Source of the DNA: Wolfiporia cocos
Taxonomy: Eukaryota; Basidiomycota; Agaricomycetes; Polyporales; Phaeolaceae
Direction of reading: 5' to 3'
Assembly: GCA_029448655.1 (NCBI GenBank)
Contig: JACCLO010000010.1
Span: 372,001 to 436,000, forward strand
DNA length: 64,000 bases
The position numbers and the translations under genes were made by a program. How positions within the stretch are numbered: position 1 is the first letter of the stretch; each line of letters begins with the position of its first letter. This document shows, in pieces, positions 10,304-21,615 of this stretch. The notes under the pieces are model-generated. The model searched no databases. It was given only the letters and a program-made list of their open reading frames with translations, and had not been told where the DNA came from.

Positions 10304-13300
10304 TCCCCATCGTCCTCCAGAAGTCCACGGGCAGAACATGCGGCCTTGAAGGTTGGGTATGCAACCCCATTGACATTGTAGAGGTCATCCCAGCAGGTGG
10401 CACCCTTCACCACCGTGAGCAAGAGCCGTAGGTAGAACTTTTCACCAGCTGAAGGGTGCACAAAGGCCATCCTGCCTATTGCAAAGTCCCGTTGCCTGAC
10501 CTTCCAGGAACGGGTCCTTGCATTCCACACAAAGTGCTATGGAAAATCTTGATACAGGTGCTGTGTTGCCCCTGGAAGCTCACGATTTGCTGTGAACCAT
10601 TCTGTAAGCTGTGTCTTTGTTGAGGATGGACGGTCAGTGACTTCTTGTGGATTGTCTCCCTCGGTAAAGAACACCATCTGTTCGTCCTTCAGATGAACAG
10701 TCAGCCGGTAGACAGCAGGCTTCTCCTCATGCATGGAGAATTCTGCAATGTGCCAAAATGCCTCCACAGGTCCAATGTATCGTCCGTCAACATACTGCTT
10801 TACCTCATCAACCTGTCCAACCTCCAAGGTGGCACGGTCATGCCCCTTGTAGATGTACTTGTGGATGTACTTCACTGCCCTGATGGAAGTGCAGATTTCC
10901 ACATTGATATGACAGTCAAACAGGGCAGTGAGGTAAGGGTTGTAAGGGACAACATGACGATTGTCAAAGCGGTCACCTTTGAAGTTGACATAGGAACGGC
11001 CATTGTTGGGGCGTGCATAAGTGGGTTATCCATCCTCTCCAAACTGGGTCTCATCACAAAACTGCTTTGGATAACGCTTGGAGCAGGCCCTGTCAACCAT
11101 GCAAGGAGCATGAGGGTGATCATCCCCACATGGTCCATGCAGCATACATGTTGTGACTGTTTTGTAGAGCTTTGGCTGGGTCTCCTTGCATGGAAGCTGT
11201 GCAGACACTATGCTGTCCACTTGGCTGCCATCCCGGATCTTGTATGTCTCTTTGAGGAAAATCAGAAGGTGGACATGAGGTAGCCCTTGCTTCTGAAATT
11301 CAATTGTGTAGACGTCCCCAGCCAGCTCGCCAAAGAAGCTACCCTTGATCAGCTTGATCATGGCCTGAAGCTTCAATTGGAACACACGGGCCACAATATC
11401 AGGGTGGTCTGCAGTGATCTGTTTCCTCCGTGGTTGCCCAGGGTTGTTGTCATCTTCATCCAGCTCCAGCAATGCTTCCTGTATTTCAGGCCAATTAGGA
11501 TTGGCTGTCATAGTGAGGAAGATGTCGGGTTTGCGGCAATATCTACAAATGGCAAGGGAGTCCTGCAGCAGCTGATACATGTGTGTCACAAGAAATCCCG
11601 GAATAAAGGGGTTTCTTGCTGATTTATTAACCTTTATTCCCCAGATATTCGCTACGTTATACCTAGCCGCCCGGGACTGCACGTGTGTGGGAAATAGATA
11701 AGCTTCTCATATCTTATCTCTTACTTAGGTCACGTGGTACGTCACTGGAGTCACGATCATTACTTAGTCATGTGCAGCGTAGTCACAGTGTGCACAGACC
11801 ACGCCATTAGGGCAGGTCTTGTAGCTATAGGAGTCTGCGTCCACATGTATATATACTAGGTAGCGTTCTGAGGTACTCCTCAGAACTTATCTTCTTGTCG
11901 TTGGGGGCGCGTCCCCTGGCAACCTTTAATACCCTCTGCCTGCTTGTCTCTTGCGTGCAGGGTCCTTGACGACAAAGCCTGCTGCGTCCTACTTGGGCGT
12001 GGGGGCCTCTATTCATTGCATCCACTTGTCTCTACTCCTTTACCTGCTAGTCTGGGCAATACGGCAGGACGTCTCAATAGACGTGCCTTCTTGTTCTCCG
12101 CCTATGGAGGATGGGAGGCTTTAGGGGTTAAGATAGGTGGATATAGAGGTTCCCCGCTGGGGCGGGTGGCACGGTGGTTACCGTGACAATGTGCTGTGCA
12201 CTCCCCACATGTGAGGAGGGCAGGATTATGTGCTGTCCTTGTTGGCCGAGGTCTGGGACATTGTCTTGGGCATCCAGGGCATCCCGTATGCTGCTATAAA
12301 GGTCTGCGCAAATCTGTTTTTGATTGTTCCGGATCCAACTGAGCCTGCTAGCTTCAATGGAAGCCCATGCATCCACAACATACTGTTGGAACAGACGCCC
12401 CCCACGGAAGAGATAGTCAAACTCCTCAACCCCACCTTCATGCCTGATGATGCGGGGTGTAGACGATAGGCATAGAAGCATTGTTCAGAAACTGTGCGGC
12501 TCCGCATCTGCCCTTCAGGGCCTGCTCCTGATGGTATTGAGGGGTGCCATCCTTGGTCACCATGTGGAAACAGCAGCACATAGTGCAATGGAGAATATAG
12601 AGGGTGAATATTGCTGATCCGTTGCAAGTTACCACCACGGAGCCGGAGGATAATGTCTCGATGTCTTTGAGCATCTTCATCGCCACTGCCAGGAATCACC
12701 GCTGCAACCTCATCTGTGGTAGGGAGGTTATAACGCCGTCTGTCTGCAGTATGCTGCAGCATGATGTGGGCCCGCACATTGTGCTGCTCCTCTGGTGGCT
12801 TTGCTTGAAGGATCTCAAATGCGCGCCGATACAGAGGAACAAAGGGGTTATGCTGCTCGAACATGTCCTGCAACTCGCCCATGATGCCTGGATCCAAATT
12901 ATGATTCCGTGCATTCCGGGTCTCCAAGGCAGCCTGGACATCATGAATATAGAGTTGTGCAAATGATGGCTGCTGATCGTCCTGTGGAAGGAGACTTTCC
13001 ATCTGGTGGTACAGCCCTCCGTGGATCTTGAAACAATATGGGCCTGATCGATTGAGGACAGTGTGATCCACTTTGACAGCAACAGACGTAAATGCAAATG
13101 CGTTGTTGTACTGCCGAATGTTGTCCCGGAATGAACGTGACTGAGGATCAACTCCCATGAACAACCGACGTAATGTCACAGGAGGCCTTTGTATTGAAGG
13201 CAGATCCACCTGGCCTTGAAGGCAACACATACCAAACTTGTGGTTGGTGTTAGTGGATGATGTCAAGCGCTCGCCCTTCCAGTGCAATGCATGGCAGAGA

Positions 13301-13752
13301 GGACATGGTATGTCCATCCTTCCAATAGAGTGCCGGTCTGCTGGTTCAATGTAGGGTTGCCTTCCAAGTAGTGCATTGTTTGCCTCTGCTGCAGGTCTGC
13401 GTCCACGCACCCGCACTCGATTAGCATGGCTTTCATTGAACCGCCGCTCAAGTTCTGCTGGCCAGTTATGTTGTGGAGGGACATGAGATGATGATCCAGC
13501 AGCAGACTGATTCATTGGTCCAGTCATTTGGGGATGTGATGGTCCAGCCAGAGGCAGGTTCTGAGGAGCAAGTGCACCTGGATGCAGGCCAAAGTTGGGC
13601 TGTGGAAAGGGCTGCCTCATCTGTAATCGTTGACGCCGGACAGATGGCGGTGTCATTTGCAGATGTGCTTCCCGATCCCTGTCCCTGTCAGCCTGTCGGT
13701 TATGCTCTGGTGTAGAGGGAGGATCCCTACAACAGATTGTAACCATCAGCAT
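10304..13752 (-). pseudogene. Helitron replication initiator (Rep/N-terminal part), broken
   Basis: Remnant of an autonomous Helitron RepHel gene, a rolling-circle transposase. From the 5' side: a Pro/Gln-rich N-terminus, a cysteine-rich zinc-finger-like part (CPLCHALHW), the Helitron N-domain (LPTTDEVAAVIPG, NIHPLYSPLHYVLLFPHGDQ), the HUH motif GLPHVHLLIFL near 11266-11290, and the two-tyrosine motif KYIHKYIYKG near 10842-10875. It then runs to GLLEDDGD and stops; the SF1/PIF1 helicase is absent. Breaks: a 1-bp deletion near 12460 (the inverted copy at 13888-14192 keeps the frame), a family-B solo LTR at 11584-12188, and a TAA at 11023-11025 where relatives have Tyr (GEDG-stop-PTYARP). It cannot encode a working protein. 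Confidence 0.9.
11584..12188 (+). mobile_element. Solo LTR, family B, inserted in the Helitron
   Basis: 605 bp, TGTCAC...GTGACA, with a perfect 5-bp duplication ATGTG (11579-11583 and 12189-12193). It separates two halves of one Helitron motif. A TATA-like CATGTATATATA (about 11844) is followed by the hairpin GTTCTGAGG...CCTCAGAAC at 11865-11886 and a GGGGGCGCGTCCCC element. Confidence 0.9.
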
Positions 13753-13887
13753 TTGACATCCCTGACACAGCAGAATCCATACATTATGAATGTGTGTTTT
13801 GTGTGTGATGATCTGAGAATTGTTGCCTCAAAGATTTGGGAAATCTATGTGCATCAACCCATCAGTGCCAAAGAGCCCACTGCCAGC
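13753..13887. other. Short spacer between inverted Helitron segments
   Basis: Lies between the N-terminal end of the main Helitron remnant and the inverted fragment. It is probably Helitron- or capture-derived, but no motif is recognisable. Confidence 0.3.
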
Positions 13888-14192
13888 ACGATAACCTCCC
13901 CACCACAGATGAGGTTGCAGCGGTGATTCCTGGCAGTGGCAATGAAGATGTTCAAAGACATCGAGACATTATCCTCCGGCTCCGTGGTGGTAACTTGCAA
14001 CGGATCAGCAATATTCACCCTCTATATTCTCCATTGCACTATGTGCTGCTGTTTCCACATGGTGACCAAGGATGGCACCCCTCAATACCATCAGGAGCAG
14101 GCCCTGAAGGGCAGATGCGGAGCCGCACAGTCTCTGAACAATGCTTCTATGCCTATCGTCTACACCCCCACATCATCAGGCATGAAGGTGGG
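13888..14192 (+). pseudogene. Inverted Helitron N-domain fragment
   Basis: About 305 bp nearly identical, in inverse orientation, to 12413-12737. It encodes LPTTDEVAAVIPG through RHEGGVEE in an open frame, with one base more than the main remnant at the frameshift site. With the main remnant it forms a large inverted repeat with a spacer of about 1.15 kb. It ends where the family-D repeat begins. Confidence 0.8.
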
Positions 14193-15056
14193 GTTGAGGA
14201 GGGCCGGTAATGGCATCGGGGCGCGGGATCGTAGAGCGCAGGACGGCCATGGCAACATAGCAGGATAGGCCCAATCAGTGGCTCTTATTGATTGAGGGTT
14301 CGCCGGTAATGGCGGGGTTCTAAGTCTGTGATTGGGGCATCTGCTGTCCAGGTTCCCAAGGACTGGTACTGAGGGAAAGGCACGTGGCGGCCCAGGTTCC
14401 CACATGCTGGTACTAAAGGATGACGTCTGCCGGGACTGTGGACTGGCCAGTACGGGCCGTGCGTGACATAGGGTGATCAAGCGTGATCGGCTGCGATCGG
14501 TACATAGAGTCCTGTGACTGCTAGGGTCCTCAGTCATACAGGTGCTGCCCTGAGGTCAGTGTTCCTCGTAGACTAGGGCGGCTGGAGTTTAAGGCCTTCC
14601 GTGGGCCTTTGTCCGTATAGTACATAGTTCATGCCGGTGATGGCTGTAGTCCGTGGTCAGTAATGACTGTGTAGCCAGTAATGGCTGTAGTCCGTGGAGA
14701 CAGGAGGCATTGGGTTCGGTTGGTTGGGTGGACACGGTTCAGTGGTCCTAGCCGCAAGTCTTAGGTAGCATGAGCCAAGGGTCAGCCTAGCATGAGCCAA
14801 GGGTTAGCTTAGCGTGAGCCAAGGGTTAGCTTAGCGTGAGCCAAGGGTCACATGACTTTGTGGCTTTATACTGGACTGGACGTGTGGTCGGGGACTAGGG
14901 TTCTTAGGCGTGGCTGGTGATGCTGTTGGCTAGTGCCCGTGATGGTTTGTCTATAGGGCGTGTATCTAGCTGAGGCATTGGGTTTCCAGCCTCGGGGGTG
15001 CTCTCGATGATCGGAAAAGGTACTGTGCCTAGAAGCTTGAAATTGGAGTGTGACAA
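14193..15056. repeat. Family-D repeat, copy 1
   Basis: About 865 bp homologous to 52010-54309 once the two insertions there are removed. Shared segments include GCCGGTAATGGCGGGGTTCTA, TAGACTAGGG...GGAGTTTAAGGCCTTC, GGTTCGGTTGGTTGGG and GATCGGAAAAGGTACTGTGC, ending in TGTGACA. It contains several small palindromes of the GCC-GGTAAT-GGC type and a tandem run of AGCCAAGGGTTAGC-like units at 14770-14850. It may be an LTR related to family B; no target duplication was found. Confidence 0.65.
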
Positions 15057-15283
15057 CCATACAATGACTCGTGACCGGTGCAGAACTTCATAACTATTAC
15101 GATCAGGGTTACAATTGGGGTTACAATTGAGACCTGGATTTTCCATCAGTGTCATGGGCAGCTGTAAAAGTACTTGTAGATCAGGACAACAATAAATAGC
15201 AGACATATGTGCATTCTGAATGTGCTGTGCTGCAATTTTGAGCTGTACAAACCAATGACTTTGAGATCTTTCCTGATTGCCCA
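15057..15283. other. Unassigned spacer
   Basis: Contains a short tandem repeat of GGGTTACAATTG units (about 15107-15130) and nothing else recognisable. Confidence 0.3.
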
Positions 15284-16817
15284 TAGAGTTTCAGTGCCAC
15301 AGATGCATCTTTAGAGACACCGCAGATGCATCTGGGGCACTCTAAGTTATCGAAATTAGGCGCCCATTGGTACCAAAATAAAGCATCACAAGCCAGGAAT
15401 CGAACCAGGAACCATGAGACCTCAGCGAAACAGTGACTGAAACCACTCAGCTAAAGCGGTTGGTGAGAGGGAGATGTTGTGCAAATATATAGTCAGTAGT
15501 CAATATAATAACAGTTGTAATAAAATTTAACATTCTGCTCATATGTCAGTAAGTTCATTAGGTTGAACTCAGAATGCATCTCTTTATTGATGTATCCCAC
15601 AACCCATATGTATCTGCAATGAGGTAAGGATGCTGTCATAAATTACCTTCAGGGCAATATGGAACATTGCACTAAGGTGTGACTTGACAATCAACAGCTA
15701 CTACGATGAAAGGACATTAAATGGATCATATTAACGAGGATGTGACTTGGATACCAAGACCATTTGGTGAAGTGGTACAGGTTGCTGACACAGAATATAA
15801 CTAACATACGACTAATGCCCATGGTCCTCAACCTAACGTCTAAGACCTAAGACCTAACGTCTTGAAGGGCGACTGGACTGTCACAAGCCAATTTCTTTCG
15901 CCTAGCAAGTGACTAGAGCCTGAACCCTTATCTTATCTAAGCACGCGCCTAAGCAGTCACATGCAAGACCCCGATCACCCTATCATGTGTTGCCAGACCC
16001 CCGGACACTCTGTGCCGTGTACCTACACCCATTATAGGGTTAACTACATTATCTCGGACTATCAGCTTACATAATACTGTACAGTAGCCAAACCTGTACA
16101 AACAGTAGAATAGCATATATACTGGCCGACGAGCAGGGTAGCACCCCAGACTCGTCTTGGCCTTATACGCCTTGAGTAGCCTCAGATCAGAAATACGCTT
16201 TCACGCGAGTAATATTCCCCTGAGTAGTTGCTTGAAGTGTTGCTTGTGTCATGGACTGGGTGTTGGCTAACGACCCAAGGTAGACCATAACTAAGTAGAG
16301 ATGGTCGACTGCCAGTCTAGCATGCAGAGGATAGGAGTATGCTGAGGGATTCGCCCCAATGCCGATGATTCCAAGTCTGAGGTAGTAAGACCTCAGACGG
16401 TGGCTTATATACATGAGTTGCGCACACTACTACTGTAAGTACTGGCCCTAAAGTAAAGGTCCATGCGCAGGCGCTGTAGCGCCACTGACTAAGCCGAATC
16501 ACGTGACCAATGTACTACATACCGGAGTATGCTCATACCACTACACTACCAGGCACAGATCATGTGACTACAACGCATGAGATCCCTGGTTTGACCCAGG
16601 GAGGGGGTAGTTAATATAATGCCCCAGAAATCTGTGACAGTTGCACAAGCAACTTCACTGATCCCAGGTCAAGTGTTTGAACCCTGCACAGGTATTTCTT
16701 GTGCAGATGCATCTTATTTTATTCAGATGCAGCACACTTGGGCGTTAATATTGCTTAGAGTGCCCCAGATGCATCTGCGGTGTCTCTAAAGATGCATCTC
16801 CGGCACTGAGGTCCCTC
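15284..16817 (+). mobile_element. Second tRNA-armed MITE, related termini
   Basis: Its outer ends, TAGAGTTTCAGTGCC and GGCACTGAGGTCCCTC, match the termini of the foldback family. Inverted repeats of about 53 bp (15290-15344 and 16756-16808) carry doubled AGATGCATCT palindromes. The left arm has a tRNA-like sequence on the - strand (about 15389-15465; TTTAGCTGAGTGG and GGTTCGATTCC). The right arm has another on the + strand (TTGGTGAAGTGG before, GTTTGAACCC after) that is split by a solo LTR at 15786-16639. No matching 8-bp duplication was found. Confidence 0.65.
15786..16639 (-). mobile_element. Solo LTR, family B, inside the second tRNA-armed MITE
   Basis: 854 bp, TGACACAG...CTGTGACA, with a perfect duplication GTTGC (15781-15785 and 16640-16644). 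On the - strand: antisense T-arm-like CCCTGGGTCAAACCAGGG, an A-box-like GGTAGTGTAGTGGTATGAGC, CATGTATATAAG, hairpin GTCTGAGG...CCTCAGAC (16375-16398), then a TTGGGGCGAATCCC element. Confidence 0.88.
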
Positions 16818-16855
16818 ATGCTTAATGGGGTTGTTAACTATTTTCTCAATTGTGA

Positions 16856-16990
16856 TGCAGGCATAAAATTTCTGCTTACTCCTTAGGAGCTTAGAGACCT
16901 TGCCTCTATCCCCACAACACTAGTCTCTCATAGGTGACGGTTTCATAAATATCTCGAATACCGGGTGTAGGGAACATTGTAGGTGTAACC
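16856..16990 (+). pseudogene. C-terminal fragment of an HTH copy-1-like gene
   Basis: About 105 bp match 6176-6270, the end of HTH copy 1 (CTTACTCC-AGGAGCTT and GACCTTGCCTCTAT-CCC are shared). It has an in-frame stop and no upstream exons. It marks the start of the duplicated flank. Confidence 0.7.
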
Positions 16991-17465
16991 ACTAGCAATG
17001 CCAGCTGTATACTATTGGAGTTGAATGGTGACACAACGAGAGATGCCGGTTTGGGTCATGATAGTATCAACGCGCTATGCACCTAGCTTCCGTAGGCTGG
17101 TGATGCGTCAAATACTCACTGCATGTAACTGACCCAAGCCACACATTCCCTAAATAGATCCTCGATGTTTCAGCACCTGGCCACGTTGAGACTTACATGT
17201 TCCATAAATGGGCGACATGATGTTCTTTAGAATCAAAGTGACTGGCATCAATAACAGACTCACAGAACAACACAGAGGAAAAGTCGAATGAGCCAGAGAA
17301 AGTTGCGGGTAGGCTGAACATGCGACGTCAGTATGTTACCTATGACTGGATTATAGTGTTGGGTAATGCTTGAGCTTGAGCAATCATGCAGTATGCTCAC
17401 TATGAGATTTTTGTACCCTGAACATCTTTGATACAAGCATCCAGTTGCCCTCCTCATGCCGTGTG

Positions 17466-18831
17466 TAGTGATGTGCCAGGCCCAGCTTTGGGCCATAGGC
17501 CGGGCCAGGCCAAGCCCTACTTGGGCCAGGCCAGGCCGGGCCCTACACCCCGGCTTGAGATGGCCCAGGGCCCGGCTTGTGTCTCAAGCCAGGCCGGGCC
17601 AAGCCATGAGCCCCGGGCCTGAAAGCTCTAACAGATAAAATGTCTAGTAACTATGATATAAGGGTAGCAGTATACCATATTCCAATGAAGTATGTCTATA
17701 TTTTCGAATTCAAGCAAGAGGATAGTCCCATGGATTGAATTCTTGGTGCTGAAGCCTGTCGCTCACTTTTGGGCGCCTATATGATGCCCCATTTGGAAGG
17801 CGTGCCACAGAGCACCATGCCGGTGAAATGATGATTTCACACTATAATTCACTAATTATTGAAGATCCTGGAGCTTGGCTTTGTCAGAAGGTAGTTGGAG
17901 AAGGTACGTTATGAGTTTGTGTGGCCACAGTGATGATCATCCTCACAGTGCCAGGCCCCAGGCAAGCCCCAGGCTGGGCCGGGCCAAGCTGTGGTAGAGT
18001 TTCAGTCAATTATCTTAATCTGCCAACTGCCCTTCACTTAAGAAATCGCAGTTGCGAGCTAGGTATGCACGCAGATTAATCTGCTAACTGCGGCAGATTA
18101 ATCTACTGTGACAATAAAATGGTACATCCCGGGGTCAAACCAAGGACCTTAGCACAGATGAGAATAATAGCATTGCAGCATAATTAGCCAACTGAGCCAT
18201 ATTGGCAACAGTTACTCTGGACCAATCAAAATATATATAACACAAAATTTACACACAATTTCCGCAAATCATCAAGGCAACTAACTGCTCCAAAAAGCAT
18301 ACAGAAATCAATGATAGTGGTAGCTTGATTTACCATGCTTGACCTGGAGCAACTCACCATGGGAAAGCTGGATACACTGGAATCACAGGTCTTTAGAGGC
18401 AGATTCATTTGTAGTTGTGTTATGGAAGATGTTAAACTGTGAAAATGAAGTTTACAAAATACTCTATATATCACTTAAAATGGGGCGGACACTAGTTGCA
18501 CTGTAGCTCAGTTGGCTAACTTAATGCTGTGATGCTGTTATTCTCATCTGCACTAAGGTCCTTGGTTCGACCCCGGGATGTACCATTTTATTGTCACAGT
18601 AGATTAATCTGCCGCAGTTAGCAGATCAATCTGCATGCAAACCTAGCTCGCAACTGCGATTTCTTAAGCGAAGGGCAGTTGGCAGATTAAGATAATTGAC
18701 TGAAGTCCCTCAGCCGTGGGCCGTCAATGGGGGCCCGGCCTGAGGTTTTGAAAAGCCAAGGCCGTCCAAAGCCGGGCCAAAGCCGGGGCTTTTGAGCCGG
18801 GCCGGGCCTGGCACATCACTAGCCGTGTGAG
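17466..18831 (+). mobile_element. hAT-like non-autonomous element with nested foldback
   Basis: 1366 bp. Ends are TAGTGATGTGCCAGGCCC (17466-17483) and its complement (18814-18831), 19 of 20 bases matching when extended. It is flanked by a perfect 8-bp duplication GCCGTGTG (17458-17465 and 18832-18839), a hAT hallmark. The homologous locus at about 7436 has the single empty site. Sub-terminal GGCCGGGCC repeats are dense. A tRNA-armed foldback element is nested at 17995-18711. No transposase. Confidence 0.88.
17995..18711 (+). mobile_element. tRNA-armed foldback element, copy 2
   Basis: 717 bp, same ends as copy 1, 8-bp duplication AGCTGTGG/AGCCGTGG (17987-17994 and 18712-18719; 7/8). The tRNA-like A and B boxes in the arms are partly decayed (GGTTTGACCCC left, GGTTCGACCCC right). 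The central open frame lies on the opposite strand here (18226-18474). It is inserted in the hAT-like element. Confidence 0.85.
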
Positions 18832-18839
18832 CATGGGAT

Positions 18840-19170
18840 AACCGTTCTAAGAACAAGGGACCAGAACGCACTGAAGAGGGATCCACTCATACAGGAAACA
18901 CTTGAATGTGACAATAATCGATGGTCAAGGTATTAGTACAATCCGCACGACCCACTAGGTGCAGAGACCCTTTGTAACAAAGAACTGATTAAGATTGGCA
19001 CCGGCGACAAGTAAACGACCAAGAAAAGGGTTGCAGCACGATAGGCGTGTTTGCGCTGCCGGTCGAAACCTCCTGCTCGACGATAGTACTTTTAAGTTAA
19101 CACATTCATCGTCAGACATGATGCACTCATTCACTTGATTATGAGCCAATATTACCCTGCCGCTATCCTC
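18840..19170. other. Duplicated flank next to HTH copy 2
   Basis: 18840-19060 continues the homology with 7440-7663. The remaining 110 bp is the 3' flank of the gene ending at 19171. No gene seen. Confidence 0.55.
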
Positions 19171-20325
19171 CTAGTCTACGCGGTCCTCCCACATCTCCTC
19201 CCTCAATCGCTCGTCCATCAGGTGAAGTTCCTCGACCAGCATTCTGGTCAAAGCTCTATTGGTTTCTGGACACCCTTTATCAGCGAAGAAACGCTTTAGG
19301 GCACGAATTCGCCGCCTTTCTGGTGCAAATTTGCTGTCGTTTGCTTGTATCTCTGGTGCGAGCCTCAGCGACTCGTCGGGTGTAAGATCATCTGGATAGC
19401 TCATTAGCTTTTGCAGAGCTCTATCGCCCTTCTCCGCCACGGTGTTGTCAACGTAGAGACCTGTCGATAGGCCCAATGCTTGTGAAACCTTCCATATGGC
19501 AAGCGGACCATCGTAATGAACAGGACAAAACCCGTGCTTGATACCATGACGCAGCTTGAACATGCGTAACCATGTTGAACTGACTTTGCACTTGTACCCA
19601 TATTTAGGTGAGAGTTCAGAGCTCAATTTTTTAGCCTCGCTCTTCAGCCACGCATCTGAGAAACGTATCTCAGGATTGCGATGCACGATGTTGCCAAGTG
19701 TCGCCTCAAGAGCGGGGTATTTCATTCTCCTAACGTGTTACCATGAATTTAGCCCTCGATTATAGCTGGGTTGAGAGGGTACACTTATCTTCCTGGACAC
19801 TCTGAGGCCCGGATGCTGAGTTGATCCCAGCCATCGCTCTTTCTGTCTCAAAATATTGGTGACAGTGCTTCGAGCAATACCCCATTCCGCCCCTAGCTCA
19901 CGATGTTTCAGTGTAGGCTTTGCAACATAGGCTTCGCATATGGCTTTGTATCCCACGGTATATACGCAACGTCTTTTCAGGTTGGGGGGAGGACGCTTCC
20001 TCGTCGACGAGGGCACTGCGATTTAAAATGATTTCGTATATTGACATACAGCAGTGGTTTTGAAGACGAACGAGCTCACCCGGGGGAGGAGTGGGGTCTC
20101 TAAGCATATCTACGATACATTCTCATCTTAGGCTTTCGTCGATAGCAAAATATGGCTCAGGATCGATTCACCTGCGAGCGTAAACTGCTTTTTTCAATAT
20201 CAAGTGGCATTGTAGCATCTACGTACTTGTATTCTGTATGAGATACTCACATAGACTTCTTGTGGCTGACCCGCCAAACCGTCCGAATCCTCGGTGATGT
20301 CTGGATCATCCTGCACGGCATTCAT
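19171..20325 (-). CDS. CENP-B/Tc5-type double HTH protein without DDE domain, copy 2
   Basis: Three coding pieces on the - strand. A candidate first exon at 20251-20325 (25 codons, acidic, from an ATG, ending at a GTGAGT donor). An HTH piece at about 19760-20015 (KAICEAYVAKPTLKHRELGA, WGIARSTVTNIL, KERW). A second piece at 19171-19725 that opens with KYPALEATLGNIV, a canonical Tc5-type HTH start, and ends with a helical C-terminus (ERRRIRALKRFFADKG, then LREEMWE). This C-terminus aligns in pattern with the other two members. I could not join the two HTH pieces in frame with any GT-AG pair: donors leave phase 0 or 1, but the acceptor at the TTAG near 19732 needs phase 2. Joining the first exon also fails. 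It may be a recent pseudogene, use unusual splicing, or be two transcripts. Confidence 0.5.
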
Positions 20326-21615
20326 TTGCGCAAAGCAGAGTATGAGGCCTGGAGATGTAAATCTCTCATTGAATAATCACCCATTGGCATTGGCTGACGA
20401 CGAGGACGCACTGATCAGAGATGCAACACAGAGGCCGTCAGAGATGAGCTTTGAAAGCCGTGAGACCCGCAGACGTATGAACGGCGGCTATTTGTGGCGT
20501 TAGGACAATCGCAAGTAAATAATTGGAACTGGCCCTTCGACAACAATCGTCGCAGCAATGCAATCACGCTCCTTACTTCCCCAGGTCATGAATTATAGAG
20601 TTTTTATGAGATTCACTTATTTTCCTGGTATTAGCGAAACTCTATACGGTACACAACGATCAGTGTTTCTACAACGGTATTATTTCTTATGAGAAGGCTA
20701 CCTGACTAATCCAACTTCGTCAATGAATATTTAAATTTCTCAATGTCACTCGCGAGCGCTTGCGAGTGTATCACTACACTTACAGTAACAGGGTATGTGA
20801 GTATGGTCTAACGTTGAAGTAGTTTATTGCGAGAGGTCTAGGCAGATACAGTATTCTCATGCACAGGTCAAGTACTGATTGGCTGCCGATGTTCAAATTT
20901 AGTTAGCCTCGCACGTAGGGCAACACATACAAGATCACGGAGGATTCTAATCAAATACAAAGATTTAGCATCGCTTCAACACATGAGGACGCATTTACGG
21001 GATAGCTTGCTGACAGTCTGCGGTGGATAAGAGGTTAGGCTAAAGTGCCACAGCTAAAACCTACTGCGATTGGAGGGCATCAAGTGAAAGCGTTTAGAAC
21101 GCAGTCGTAGTAACAGGCGTCCAGAGCGGTAGCGCATCACGAGGCAGGAGATATGGCTCCTTTTCTCGGGGCACCCTGTTGGAAATTAGCTGGAGTCTAT
21201 CCCGTTAGCCTGTGATGGGCATTTTTTGATTCTTCGTTATTCTAGCCATCTTTAGTGTTTGGGGATGGCTTTGTGGTCATGTATCTCCGTAGGCATTCCT
21301 ACATGGCAATATATAAGAGCATGATCGCACTCCGTATATGCACCCACCTGTTCCACCAATCAAGCGTACCTCTGCTTCACTAAGCTAAAGTTGTCCAATG
21401 ACGCTGTAGAATCTGTGTTGATTTCGACATCCTACATGCACCGACCCTCTGCTGATTCAGGATTCGCCACGTCTGAGAAGCATCAGGTCTTGTCCTGCCG
21501 TCGTAAGCGACCTACCTTAATTATTGCATGCGCAACTATATGGATTGTCATGGGTACGCATAGTGGCAATCTTTGCATTCGAATGCCCTATCAGCGTAGT
21601 CTCCATTGTCCTTCC
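20326..21615. other. Intergenic region, nothing recognised
   Basis: Upstream of HTH copy 2. No LTR or MITE family of this window is present and the open frames are short. An open frame at 21391-21621 (+) has no recognisable motif. Confidence 0.45.
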
